A program made the translations under genes and the position numbers. From NCBI RefSeq assembly GCF_003265355.1, contig NZ_QFRW01000054.1, positions 28,646-92,645 on the forward strand: a DNA stretch of 64,000 nt, given 5' to 3'. Every line of letters starts with the position of its first letter. The stretch's first letter is position 1. A model generated the notes under the pieces. It did not search any database. It worked only from the letters and a program-made list of their open reading frames with translations, and was not told the DNA's origin. This document shows, in pieces, positions 37,231 to 45,778 of the stretch. The stretch comes from Glycomyces dulcitolivorans (GTDB lineage Bacteria; Actinomycetota; Actinomycetes; Mycobacteriales; Micromonosporaceae).

Positions 37231-37362
37231 TGCGTCTCCTGAGGGGTGAGGCGCCCTTGGGGCGGTGCGGAACTCGGTGTCTACGGGGCGGCCGCGTTCA
37301 CGAGGGGTGATGATTACGTCACGATATGCCCTGGTCCGCTCGCCGCCCGATATCAGCCTTAC

Positions 37363-37397
37363 CGAACACCGGGCCGCGATTCACGGCCCGGTGTTCG
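37363..37397. terminator. Strong hairpin terminator
   Basis: Perfect 14-base arms (CGAACACCGGGCCG at 37363-37376 and its complement at 37384-37397) enclose a 7-base loop; on the plus strand CCTTTCT follows. It lies between the stop of the zinc-ribbon gene (37499) and the start of the 182-aa gene (37230), so it should isolate the kinase-side unit from the type ISP/zinc-ribbon side. Confidence 0.75.
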
Positions 37398-37498
37398 CCT
37401 TTCTCGATCAGTGGTTCAGAGATCGTCGCCTGTGGCGTCGATTGTGTTGCTTTCTCCAGGCCGAGGCTGAACGTCGAGGCCGATCTCGGTTGGGGGCA

Positions 37499-38197
37499 CT
37501 ACTCGGAGAGGTCCCCTCTGGGGCGGCCGCGCATTCCCTTGGCGAACTCGTTCTTCAACCAGGGATCGTTTTCCGGGTCGGTCGTGGTCCGACGCGCCCG
37601 GATCGGCCCCTCGGTGCGACGATGACTGCGGGGTTCAGGCTCGGTCACAGCCAGAGACGGAGCGGGTCGCGCGCGCTTCGTACCCGAGCGACCGCTCTTG
37701 CCGAGATTCGACGTCGGCTGGCGAACACTCACCCGGACTACAGCCCGCAACTGTTCGGCGCAAGCTGAGCAGTAGCCGGCCCGTCCTGCTCTGGCTCGCT
37801 TCTTGCAGCGCTCACAGCGCGTTGCGGCCAGCACCCGTTCCGTACAAACCGAGCAATAGATGCCCTGTCCCGCTCTCGCGCGCTTCTTACAGCGTTCGCA
37901 GACTTGCGTTCCAGCGGACCGATACGGACTTCGACGAGTTGCGGGAGAACCGCCGGCTTTCGGTGCGGAACTGTTCGCGCACGGACGGCACCGGTCACTT
38001 CCTGAAGCCGCGGTCCTGCCACAGACCTTGCAGGGCGTCCGCACCCGATCCCGGGTGACTTCAGCCCGCGGGAGTCTCCATCCGCACCGAGGGCAGGTGA
38101 CCCGCGACCACGATCGGACTTGAGCTCGGCACTTGGCGCAGCGCCGTAGGTTCGGACTCGAGGCAGGCTGCTGCCCCTTCGGCATTGACTGGGACAT
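37499..38197 (-). CDS. Protein with multiple zinc ribbons
   Basis: The chosen start is ATG 38197 (232 aa); a GTG at 38290, 13 bases after the type ISP stop, would add a tail without clear coding character, and neither start has a strong ribosome site. Four Cys-x2-Cys pairs sets are visible: CAKC ... CPRC, CKVCG ... CRPC, and two nearly identical units (CERCKKRARAG ... YCS.C) in tandem near residues 105-145. The C-terminal 85 residues are Arg/Pro-rich and probably disordered. It is likely a nucleic-acid or protein-binding protein. It follows the type ISP gene in the same direction but may be separately started. Function unknown. Confidence 0.65.
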   Translation of the reverse strand: MSQSMPKGQQPASSPNLRRCAKCRAQVRSWSRVTCPRCGWRLPRAEVTRDRVRTPCKVCGRTAASGSDRCRPCANSSAPKAGGSPATRRSPYRSAGTQVCERCKKRARAGQGIYCSVCTERVLAATRCERCKKRARAGRAGYCSACAEQLRAVVRVSVRQPTSNLGKSGRSGTKRARPAPSLAVTEPEPRSHRRTEGPIRARRTTTDPENDPWLKNEFAKGMRGRPRGDLSE

Positions 38198-38302
38198 GAG
38201 GGGTTCCAATCGATGGGAGCCATTCAACGTATCACGGACAACTGCTCGGGGTGGTACAGCGAAAGCAATGGTCGTGCTCTTTAGTCGCACATCGGATTCG
38301 GG

Positions 38303-41300
38303 TCATTGATCCGTCAGGATGTCCAAGGGCGGGAGGGCGTCCACGATCGCCATGGTCTCCATGCTCACGGTCACGACGCGTTTGAGCAGGTCGATGATGT
38401 ATCGCGGATCGTCGGACCAGTCGTTGGGGTCGTTGACTATGCCGCTGGCCTTGTCGGTCCGAACGTAGTAGCGGTCCATGATCCACTCGACGGCCGAGCG
38501 GGATCCGATCTGGTAGCGGTAGGCGGCTTCCGGGATGTCGGCGAGCGTGACGTGGGAGTTATAAACGACCCGGGTGCGGTCCTGCCTCGACGCGAATCTC
38601 ATCTTGCGGTCAACCCGATAGAGATCCGCAGGGTTGGCCGTCTTGGTTTCGCCAACGATCTCTCGGATGCCGGAGTACGGTTCGACCGCCTCGTAGGCGA
38701 GGTGCAGCCGCATGAGCTGGCTGCCCGAACGGACGAATTCGTGGAACTGCGCGACTTTGGGAATGCGAGGAAGCGACTTTCGCAGGTCCGCTTCGAACTC
38801 AGACCGGTACATGGGCGAGTGCAGGATGCCGTAGACGTAGTGGAAGATGTCGTCCTTCGAGATCGAGCCGTCTCGGTAGGTCCTCCGGTAGTCCCTGAGC
38901 GCAGTGTCCGTGATGTTGTCTTCTCGTGTGTACCGGGGAGACTCCTGGTCGAACAGCGTTCCGCCGATCGCGTTCTCGTGATAGGTGAAACGCGGGAAGA
39001 ACTGTCCGCCGCTGCCCGCTCCGGTCACATGCAGGTTGGGTACGGCATCGCTCGCCAGGACCGAGAACGGCACTGCGGACCCTGCGCCGACTGTATAGAA
39101 GCCAACGTTGCCAAGGCCTGGGTCGGGAAACAAACGTTCCAGCTGATAGACGCGGTCGCTCGTGTCAGCGCTGAGGTAAACATGCTGCTTGGCAAACGGA
39201 CGGTAAGTCCCCTTGAACACACGCTGGCTGTCAGCTCGAAGTCGTACTCCTCGAAGCAGTCGGCTCCGGTCGGATACATTCCAGCTGAATCGGTTACCCC
39301 CAGCCGTCGAAAGCTTGCTCGCGGGGTCGAGGGTTGCACTCCCGGATTCACTGTCCTCGTTGATTGGCGCCCGACGGTTCACTCGACTGTTGTAGAAATC
39401 GACCATCGATAGCATATTGCCCATCAAAGCGTCATTTGAGAAGTTGTACGCCCAAGCGTCTCGTCCTGTCTTGAGCCCGCTCGTATGCGTCTCGAAGATT
39501 GGTGCCACGGCCCCCTGACTCTTGCCGCCCATCGCGCGGAAGCCCTGAAATCGCTTGTCTCTTACGTTGATCCAGTCGCCTTCAGCTCCCGGGTCGAGCT
39601 GCTGCCAGCCGAGGGCGTCCAAGCCTTTCGCCTTGATGAGGTCGGTTCCGTTCGCCACTATCTCCAACTTGCGTTTCCGGTCGTGGTAGTCGCCGATGTC
39701 TCGGTAGAAGAGACGGCACGCTTCGCCTTCAGCCGCGTTGCCGCCTTTGACGAGCAGAAGCACCGCGATCCCTGCCCGACTGCTCGACCCGAAGATCTTG
39801 CCGCCCTCCTTCTTCGATGTCTCGCCAGCGGTCCGTTGATTGCCTCGGAGGTTGAAGCAGTAGATCGCGTCGAACTCCTCGGTGAGTGTGAGGCGCAGGC
39901 CAGCGGCGGTGTTCCCGTCGATGAACCCGCTGTTCAGGACGAGGCAGATCACGCCGTCGTTCTCGATCCGGTCACTCGCCCAGCGCAGCGCCCGCACGTA
40001 CGAGTCATAGAGTGAGTTCTTGTTGACGGCGGTTGACTTAGCTGCATATGTTTCGCGGATGCGCTGGTCAAGCCCGGGGTACTTCAGGTTCTGGTTGCCA
40101 TCGTTCTGGCTGTTCTGGCCGACGGAGTACGGCGGGTTGCCAGTGATGACGATGATGCGGACGCTCTGCTGCCGCACCGCGCGCTCGGTATTGCCGCCGA
40201 GCACGCCGTCCGAAGCCTCCGGTCGGCCCTCGTAGAGCTGGAAGGTGTCGGTCAGAACCATGCCGTTGAACGGCCGGTACTCCGCTTCCCGAGACCTGCT
40301 GTGGAACGCCTCCTCGACGTTGATGGCGGCGATGTAGTACGCGAGCAGGACGATCTCGTTGGCGTGCAGTTCACTGCCGTACTTTCGCGCGAGGTCCTCA
40401 GTGCGGATGAGCCCTGATTGGAGAAGCCTGACGAGGAAGGAGCCGGTGCCTGCGAACGGGTCGATCACCTGGACCCCTTCGTCGCTCAGCGAAGCGCCGA
40501 GGAACTTCCGCAGGGCTTGGTCGGTGAGATGGAGAATGAAGTCGACGACCTCGACCGGCGTGTAGACAATGCCGAGGCGATCGGACACTTCCGGCATGGC
40601 GTTCTTGAAGAACTGCTCGTAGAGCTCCAGGAGAATCTTCTGACGCCCCACGGGGTTGTTGATGCCCTCGATGCTGACCCGAACCTGCTCGTAGAAGCGT
40701 TTGAGGGTGTCACGCTCAGTGTCCAGAGCCTGGTCGTCCAAGGCTTCGAGCACGGTCTCCATGGCCTCGGAGACAGGGTTGTGCGCGGCGAACCGGTACT
40801 GCTCGAAGAGTGCGTCGAACACGGGCTTCGTGATGAGATGCTGCGCAAGCACCTCGATCGCGTCCTCCTCGGTGACGGAGGGGTTGAGGTTCGAACGCAA
40901 AGCTGCGACGAACGTGTTGAACACGATTCGCTTGCCCGGAAATTCAAGTGCGTTTCTTATACGGGACATGTGGCCGCCCGCAATGGCCGCTATCTTCTTG
41001 GCCCACTCCTTCCAATAGACCCGTGTGCCGACTTTCTGCACAATCCGTGCGTAGATGGCATCACGCCACTCATCCACCGATGCCATGCCGCTGCGAGCGG
41101 CCTGCACAAGGCTGCCAAGGTCGCTCGGGTCGTCGTCGGCGGCGATGTGCCCGGCCAGGATCCGTTCGGAGCGGGACTTGTTGAGCCCGATGCGGTTGAC
41201 TTCGGCGTTGAACCGGTCGTCATGGGAGCGGAGGGCGTTGAGGACCTGCCATACGGCCCTGTAGCGCTCGTTGTCATCGAGCGCCTCGTTCGGGGGCACG

Positions 41301-43135
41301 CCTTCCGGTACGGCGACCGGCAGGATGATGTAGCCGTACTCCTTTCCGTGAGCCCGACGCATTACACGGCCCACGGCCTGGATGATGTCGATGACCGAGT
41401 TGCGCGGGTGCAGGAACAGCACCGCGTCGAGTGCCGGCACGTCCACGCCCTCGGACAGACATCTGGCATTAGAGAGGATCCTGGCGGCTCCCTCACCAGG
41501 GTCGGACTTCAGCCACTCGAGCGCTCCGCCGCGCTCCAGCGCGTTCATCGTGCCGTCGACGTGCTCCACTTCGCAGCGGAGGCTCTCCTCGGAGGCCCCT
41601 CCGAGCCGCTCGGTCACCTGTGAGAACACCTCGGCCAGGTGCTTCGACGCGGCTATGTTCCGCGCGAAGGCGACTGCCCGTCGCATGGGCGCCTCATCTG
41701 CGCGGAACCCGCTCTCCGCGATCGAGGGTCCGAGGCGCTTGCGCAGTCCGTTCCAGACGCCGATGAGCTTGGCGGCGTCGGCGACGTTGAGCTCCATGTT
41801 GTCGTCGGCGAGTTCAACCTGCAAGGTCTTGGCCGCGTAGCCTGCGTCTACGCTCAGCACCAGGACCTTGTAGTCCGCGAGCAGCCCGGCCCCGACCGCC
41901 TCTCCGAAACCCAGCTTGTGGAACTCGGGCCCGAACCTCGCCTCGTCGTCCATCGAGCAGAGCTCGACGCTCGCCCGCTGGGCGTCCGCTTTGGCGGGCT
42001 CGGTGAAGATCCGCGGCGTCGCGGTCATGTACAGGCGCCGCTCGGCAGCGATGTACTGCGAGTCGTGGATCCGGGTGAAGTTGGACTCGTCCCGCCCGGC
42101 GAGCATTGCGCCGGTGGTGCGATGCGCCTCGTCGCAGATGACGAGATCGAAGGCGTCCAGACCCAAAGCCTGAGCATCGGCGATGACGGGCAGGGACTGG
42201 TATGTGCAGAAGACCGCGGTCATTCCAGGCCCATAGTCGCCACCGCGGATCCGATCGGCGAGTTTTACCGCGTCCGTGGTGGCGGGCAAGGCGAGGTCGT
42301 GAACCGCCTGGTCCCCTGAATCGGACTGCTTGGGCTGCTTCGAGACTTTCGAGTCTGAGCAAACCGCGAAGGGCCGCAGGGCGGCCTCTGCCTCGGAGAC
42401 CCATTCGCGCATGGTCTGGGCCAGGAGGGCGATCGACGGCACCAGGACCAGCACGCTGATGGGATCTTCATGTGCGGAGGCGAGCCGTTCGGCGATCTTG
42501 AGCGAGGTCAGGGTCTTGCCGGTGCCGCAGGCCATGGTCAAACGGCCACGGTCGTGCGTCTCGAACCCAGCGAGCACGGCTTCGATCGCTTCATCTTGGT
42601 GCGGCATGGGCGCCTTCTTGGCGCGCAGATAGCGCGGCCCGAGACGCTCACCTGCGACCCACGCGTGCTCGGAGGCGACCTCGCTCCAATCGATCGGGCT
42701 CGTGTCGAGCTGGGACATACCGACCCTGGTCACCTCGACCTGCTGGCCCGCGAGGGCGGCCTCAGCGTTCGGGCCCCATTTGTCGGTACTGGAAACGATG
42801 ATCCGCCGGTTGATGCCCTTCTTGCCCGAGGCCGTGAAGAAGGAGTCGAGGTCGGCTTTGCGGATCACCTTGTCCGGCTCGTAGAACTTGCACTGAATCG
42901 CGCAGAATTCTTCGGATCCGGCCTCTCGCGCTACGAGATCGATACCGGTGTCGGTGGCGTTGTCTTCGGCGAGAGGGGAGTCGGCCCACATCCACACCTC
43001 GGAGAACTGCTGCCGCCATTGCGGATCGGTACGGAAGAAGGCGAGCATGAGCTGCTCGAAACGTTTCCCGCGTTCCGCGTTGGTCTGCGACGCAACTCGA
43101 ATGTGGTCGAGGATTTCCCGAACGCTTCCGGTCAT
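38303..43135 (-). CDS. Type ISP restriction-modification enzyme (single-chain nuclease-helicase-methylase)
   Basis: The protein has 1610 residues; ATG 43135 behind GGGAGGCAG. Order: Mrr-like nuclease (FEQLM at 26-30, GIDLVAR with Asp66, QCK 81-83); SF2 helicase with ACGTGKTLTS near 202, VICDEAHRTTGAM near 337 and QAVGRVMRRAHG; a coupler; gamma-class methylase with VIDPFAGTGSFLVRLL near 893 and NPPYSVGQN near 1000; a C-terminal target-recognition region. This is the layout and length of LlaGI/LlaBIII, which methylate one strand of an asymmetric site and cut after two head-to-head enzymes collide. All catalytic motifs look intact. The recognition site is not predictable here. Confidence 0.93.
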   Translation of the reverse strand: MTGSVREILDHIRVASQTNAERGKRFEQLMLAFFRTDPQWRQQFSEVWMWADSPLAEDNATDTGIDLVAREAGSEEFCAIQCKFYEPDKVIRKADLDSFFTASGKKGINRRIIVSSTDKWGPNAEAALAGQQVEVTRVGMSQLDTSPIDWSEVASEHAWVAGERLGPRYLRAKKAPMPHQDEAIEAVLAGFETHDRGRLTMACGTGKTLTSLKIAERLASAHEDPISVLVLVPSIALLAQTMREWVSEAEAALRPFAVCSDSKVSKQPKQSDSGDQAVHDLALPATTDAVKLADRIRGGDYGPGMTAVFCTYQSLPVIADAQALGLDAFDLVICDEAHRTTGAMLAGRDESNFTRIHDSQYIAAERRLYMTATPRIFTEPAKADAQRASVELCSMDDEARFGPEFHKLGFGEAVGAGLLADYKVLVLSVDAGYAAKTLQVELADDNMELNVADAAKLIGVWNGLRKRLGPSIAESGFRADEAPMRRAVAFARNIAASKHLAEVFSQVTERLGGASEESLRCEVEHVDGTMNALERGGALEWLKSDPGEGAARILSNARCLSEGVDVPALDAVLFLHPRNSVIDIIQAVGRVMRRAHGKEYGYIILPVAVPEGVPPNEALDDNERYRAVWQVLNALRSHDDRFNAEVNRIGLNKSRSERILAGHIAADDDPSDLGSLVQAARSGMASVDEWRDAIYARIVQKVGTRVYWKEWAKKIAAIAGGHMSRIRNALEFPGKRIVFNTFVAALRSNLNPSVTEEDAIEVLAQHLITKPVFDALFEQYRFAAHNPVSEAMETVLEALDDQALDTERDTLKRFYEQVRVSIEGINNPVGRQKILLELYEQFFKNAMPEVSDRLGIVYTPVEVVDFILHLTDQALRKFLGASLSDEGVQVIDPFAGTGSFLVRLLQSGLIRTEDLARKYGSELHANEIVLLAYYIAAINVEEAFHSRSREAEYRPFNGMVLTDTFQLYEGRPEASDGVLGGNTERAVRQQSVRIIVITGNPPYSVGQNSQNDGNQNLKYPGLDQRIRETYAAKSTAVNKNSLYDSYVRALRWASDRIENDGVICLVLNSGFIDGNTAAGLRLTLTEEFDAIYCFNLRGNQRTAGETSKKEGGKIFGSSSRAGIAVLLLVKGGNAAEGEACRLFYRDIGDYHDRKRKLEIVANGTDLIKAKGLDALGWQQLDPGAEGDWINVRDKRFQGFRAMGGKSQGAVAPIFETHTSGLKTGRDAWAYNFSNDALMGNMLSMVDFYNSRVNRRAPINEDSESGSATLDPASKLSTAGGNRFSWNVSDRSRLLRGVRLRADSQRVFKGTYRPFAKQHVYLSADTSDRVYQLERLFPDPGLGNVGFYTVGAGSAVPFSVLASDAVPNLHVTGAGSGGQFFPRFTYHENAIGGTLFDQESPRYTREDNITDTALRDYRRTYRDGSISKDDIFHYVYGILHSPMYRSEFEADLRKSLPRIPKVAQFHEFVRSGSQLMRLHLAYEAVEPYSGIREIVGETKTANPADLYRVDRKMRFASRQDRTRVVYNSHVTLADIPEAAYRYQIGSRSAVEWIMDRYYVRTDKASGIVNDPNDWSDDPRYIIDLLKRVVTVSMETMAIVDALPPLDILTDQ

Positions 43136-43209
43136 GACGCTGCCTCCCTTGGGAAGGAACGGCGTCAGACTTACCCCCCACTTTGCGTAACGCCCTCACT
43201 ACATGAAGG

Positions 43210-43238
43210 ACGTTAGCGTATCCGCACTCTCTGTACAA
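43210..43238 (-). promoter_or_regulatory. Promoter for the type ISP gene
   Basis: On the minus strand TTGTAC (43238-43233) and TAACGT (43215-43210) are separated by exactly 17 bases, a very good housekeeping-sigma promoter for an actinomycete. The predicted start point is near 43203, giving a leader of about 68 bases before ATG 43135. Confidence 0.65.
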
Positions 43239-43325
43239 CCCTCAGAACAAGACTGAGCAGACGGACGGTGTGTGGATTCCAGAGCAGCCTCCCTGGCGGG
43301 CCGTGTCGAGTTCCGTGGGCGAGGC

Positions 43326-43331
43326 TAATCT
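43326..43331 (+). promoter_or_regulatory. -10 element, likely leaderless start of the DUF4268 gene
   Basis: TAATCT ends 6 bases before ATG 43338, and no ribosome site is present. This spacing is the signature of leaderless transcripts, common in actinobacteria. No clear -35 is visible. Confidence 0.45.
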
Positions 43332-43337
43332 GGATCG

Positions 43338-44306
43338 ATGAACGGCGATCCCCTCGTCGCCCGCCTTGAAGCGGTCGATCTGCGCGAAATCTGGCACCAC
43401 GAGGCTCATCACTTCACTCCTTGGCTATTGAACAACGCCGATGCACTGGCCGAGGCGCTCGGCATGGAGTTGGAACTCGAGCAGGCAGAGCACCCAGTCG
43501 GTGACTTCTCGCTCGATCTCATCGGCACTGATGCCGCCACCGGAGATCGAGTCATCATCGAGAACCAGCTCGCCGACACCGACCACGGCCACCTCGGCCA
43601 GCTACTGACCTACGCTGCGGGGACCGATGCGGCGGCCGTCGTCTGGATCGCGCGGAACTTCCGCGAGGAGCACCGCAGGGCACTCGACTGGCTCAACGAG
43701 CGAACCGACTCCGACACCCGGTTCTTCGGCGTCGCCGTCCGTGTCTGGCGCATCGGGGACTCGGCTCCCGCGCTGCAGTTCAACGTGGTCGCGGCCCCGA
43801 ATGACTGGGGCAAACGTGTCCGGTCGACCGCTGCGGCCCAGCAGCGCGGCGAGGGCAAGCGACCGCTCTACCTCGAGTTCTGGGAACAGCTGACCAATGC
43901 GATCAGCCAGCGTGGTCATGGATGGTGCCGTCCCGGTCGTAGGAACTCGGTCAACTGGATCGACTTCTCGACCGGGGCGCCTCGTGGAACGCAATACGGG
44001 ATGAGTTTCACCCGGGACTCACTGCGCTCCGAGCTCTACCTGCACAACCGGGAGCAGATCGAGCCGTCAACGAGCTTCGAGCGCTTCCTCGAGCGCCGGG
44101 AAGCGCTGGAGACCCACTACGGTAGTTCGCTCGAGTTCGAGGCGCTCGAGGGCAGGAAGGCGAGCAGAATCGCCGACTACCGACCTGGTTCAATCGAGGA
44201 CACTGACGCCTGGCCGGAGTTCATCGACTGGTTCATCGATGCGCAGAGGCGGCTCCGAGCCGCAGTCGAGACCGTCGGGAAAGCATCAACACCGTCCGGC
44301 GATTGA
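43338..44306 (+). CDS. DUF4268 domain protein (PD-(D/E)XK-like)
   Basis: The protein has 322 residues. The N-terminal half has the nuclease-like core: GDFSLDLIG (Asp60), then VIIENQLADTDHGHLGQLLT with Glu75-x-Gln77 in place of E-x-K, and AAAVVWIARNFREEHRRALD. The DUF4268 part follows at the C-terminus (about 165-310), with EFWEQLTNAISQRGHGW and RSELYLHNREQIE. The family is often found beside restriction systems; activity is not proven. It is transcribed away from the type ISP gene and shares the 202-base promoter gap, so it may be an accessory nuclease or regulator. Confidence 0.8.
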   Translation: MNGDPLVARLEAVDLREIWHHEAHHFTPWLLNNADALAEALGMELELEQAEHPVGDFSLDLIGTDAATGDRVIIENQLADTDHGHLGQLLTYAAGTDAAAVVWIARNFREEHRRALDWLNERTDSDTRFFGVAVRVWRIGDSAPALQFNVVAAPNDWGKRVRSTAAAQQRGEGKRPLYLEFWEQLTNAISQRGHGWCRPGRRNSVNWIDFSTGAPRGTQYGMSFTRDSLRSELYLHNREQIEPSTSFERFLERREALETHYGSSLEFEALEGRKASRIADYRPGSIEDTDAWPEFIDWFIDAQRRLRAAVETVGKASTPSGD

Positions 44307-44419
44307 CCCGAGAAGAGCCGTCTTTCACCAGTTCATCCAGGTTTGAGGCCATCGGACACCGCCCTAACCTGCGGGTATAGGTTCCCATACGCTTCGATGA
44401 TCGCTGTAAGGCGGCAGGA

Positions 44420-44443
44420 CCCGGCCGTTCGGTCCGGGCCTTT
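44420..44443 (+). terminator. Probable terminator after the DUF4268 gene
   Basis: Arms CCCGGCCG (44420-44427) and CGGTCCGGG (44430-44438, one bulged T) are followed by CCTTT. It lies in the 211-base gap between the DUF4268 gene and the next gene; nothing else stands out in that gap. Confidence 0.45.
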
Positions 44444-44517
44444 CGAGTGTTGCGATCGTCTTGATTGGCGGGCCCTGCGGGTGCGGGTTCGGCTTGTGGG
44501 CCGGATACGGTTCATGG

Positions 44518-44973
44518 ATGGCCTACAGCTATTTCTCCCTGGACGACGCTACGGCCACCCTCCGGTCGGCGCTCGCGCATTCGCAGCGGCTTCCGGCGTT
44601 GTCGGCGCTGCTCGACGGTGATCTGCTCTGGGACCGGTCGGCGCAGCAGCTCGTGATCATGGTCGATTCGTGGATCGAGGGCATCGGGTACGGGCGTCGG
44701 ATGCACACGTGTGTGGCTCGCCGCGTCATCGAGGACAGCGATATCGCACGCGGTTTCTCCAACGGAGCCAAGACCGCCGGTCCCGAACTCGTGGCCGCGG
44801 CGGCCGACGAGGTGCTCGACATCATCGCCGCCGGCATCTCCGGAGTCGACGGCTCCGCAGTGTCGGCCGCGACCACCGCAGCCCTCTATGGCGGCCTGGC
44901 GGAGTCCCCGACTCGGAAGCTGATGTTCACGGCGCTGCGGGAACGGCAGCTCGCGCGCACGACCCAACTGTGA
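44518..44973 (+). CDS. Hypothetical helical 151-aa protein
   Basis: The chosen start is ATG 44518 (MAYSYFSLDDATATLRSALA); the frame is open 57 bases further upstream but that part is Gly/Cys-rich and unlike the rest. The ribosome site is weak. The protein is mostly helical and soluble, with LWDRSAQQLVIMVDSWIEG and ISGVDGSAVSAATTAALYGG. It may be a small structural or antitoxin-like protein, but there is no family match I can name. It stands alone between the defence island and the next operon. Confidence 0.5.
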   Translation: MAYSYFSLDDATATLRSALAHSQRLPALSALLDGDLLWDRSAQQLVIMVDSWIEGIGYGRRMHTCVARRVIEDSDIARGFSNGAKTAGPELVAAAADEVLDIIAAGISGVDGSAVSAATTAALYGGLAESPTRKLMFTALRERQLARTTQL

Positions 44974-45280
44974 GCAGCGGGCTGAAGACGCTGTGACGAG
45001 CCACCGCAGTGGCCGGCGTCCCGAAGCCATTCGCCGGTCCCTGGAGTCCTCCACGCTGTCGGTCGTTCGTGGGATGGCGTGGAGATGAAGAGCTGCAATA
45101 ACATTGCCTCATTACGCATAGCATCTGCATCGCTACGAGGATGTCTGGCGGGAGAACGGAACCGCCACTGTCGCGTATCCGACACTTGAGCGGCACGTAT
45201 GGGACCTTGAGGACAGTTCGCGAGCTGTGAAAATATCCGTAAGGGCAGACACCTCTCAACTGTCCTGGAAAGTGGCACCG
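44974..45280. other. Intergenic region before the 2TM operon
   Basis: No gene is seen in these 307 bases. The stretch 45070-45240 is AT-richer than the surroundings. It contains the promoter-like element listed separately and a small inverted repeat (GGCGG ... CCGCC) near 45150-45167. The rest has no recognisable structure. Confidence 0.5.
45207..45236 (+). promoter_or_regulatory. Promoter with embedded palindrome, 2TM operon
   Basis: TTGAGG (45207-45212) and AAATAT (45231-45236) are 18 bases apart. The spacer is almost filled by a 16-base palindrome with one mismatched pair, ACAGTTCG-CGAGCTGT (45213-45228). A repressor bound there would block the promoter. The -10 match is poor, so this is tentative. 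Confidence 0.35.
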
Positions 45281-45778
45281 ATGGCTGGCCCGAACGGCGG
45301 CAGACGGTCGCGGAAACCCGTGTCGACTGAACACGCCGACGAATGGATCGAGAATCAGATTGCGCGCCATCGACGCAAAGCGCGGCGCGTCTACCGGACC
45401 GGCCTGGGCCTGCGCTGCATAATGCTCCTGTTCGCGCTGGTGGCGGTCCTTCCGGATTCAAGCCTCATCAAGTTCTCCGAGTACGCGGGGGCATACGGTG
45501 CGAGTGTCACGATTGCAGGCCTACTCGGAGCATTGATGATAGTGGTGATCAAGTCGCTGAAGATATCAGAGACACTCGATCATCTCCACGGTTCGATCGA
45601 ATATCTCCAGGAACGGGAGACTTCTCTGCTCGGCAGTGATTCACTGACGAAGGAATTGGCCCGAATGGAGATCTCCAGAGAGCTCGGTGCGCGGGAGGCC
45701 GTGCACCGACGCGGTGTTCTCGAACGGCTCGACGGCATCGTCGACGGCTGGCGCGACCCGGGAGGTGCAAACGAATGA
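45281..45778 (+). CDS. Small protein with two membrane segments (SLATT-like layout)
   Basis: The chosen start is ATG 45281 with GGAAAG upstream; an alternative ATG lies 54 bases earlier, very close to the predicted promoter. The 165-residue protein has a basic N-terminal helix (IENQIARHRRKARRVYRTG), two hydrophobic segments (CIMLLFALVAVLP and VTIAGLLGALMIVVI, roughly 45-85), and a charged helical C-terminus that should be cytosolic. That is the layout of SLATT-type 2TM effector proteins, but similarity is by architecture only. It is coupled to the next gene (ATGA). Function unknown. Confidence 0.7.
   Translation: MAGPNGGRRSRKPVSTEHADEWIENQIARHRRKARRVYRTGLGLRCIMLLFALVAVLPDSSLIKFSEYAGAYGASVTIAGLLGALMIVVIKSLKISETLDHLHGSIEYLQERETSLLGSDSLTKELARMEISRELGAREAVHRRGVLERLDGIVDGWRDPGGANE

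Noticed and set aside
38198-38290. Longer start for the zinc-ribbon protein
   Set aside because: The extra residues show no Cys sets or ribosome site; kept as a possibility only.
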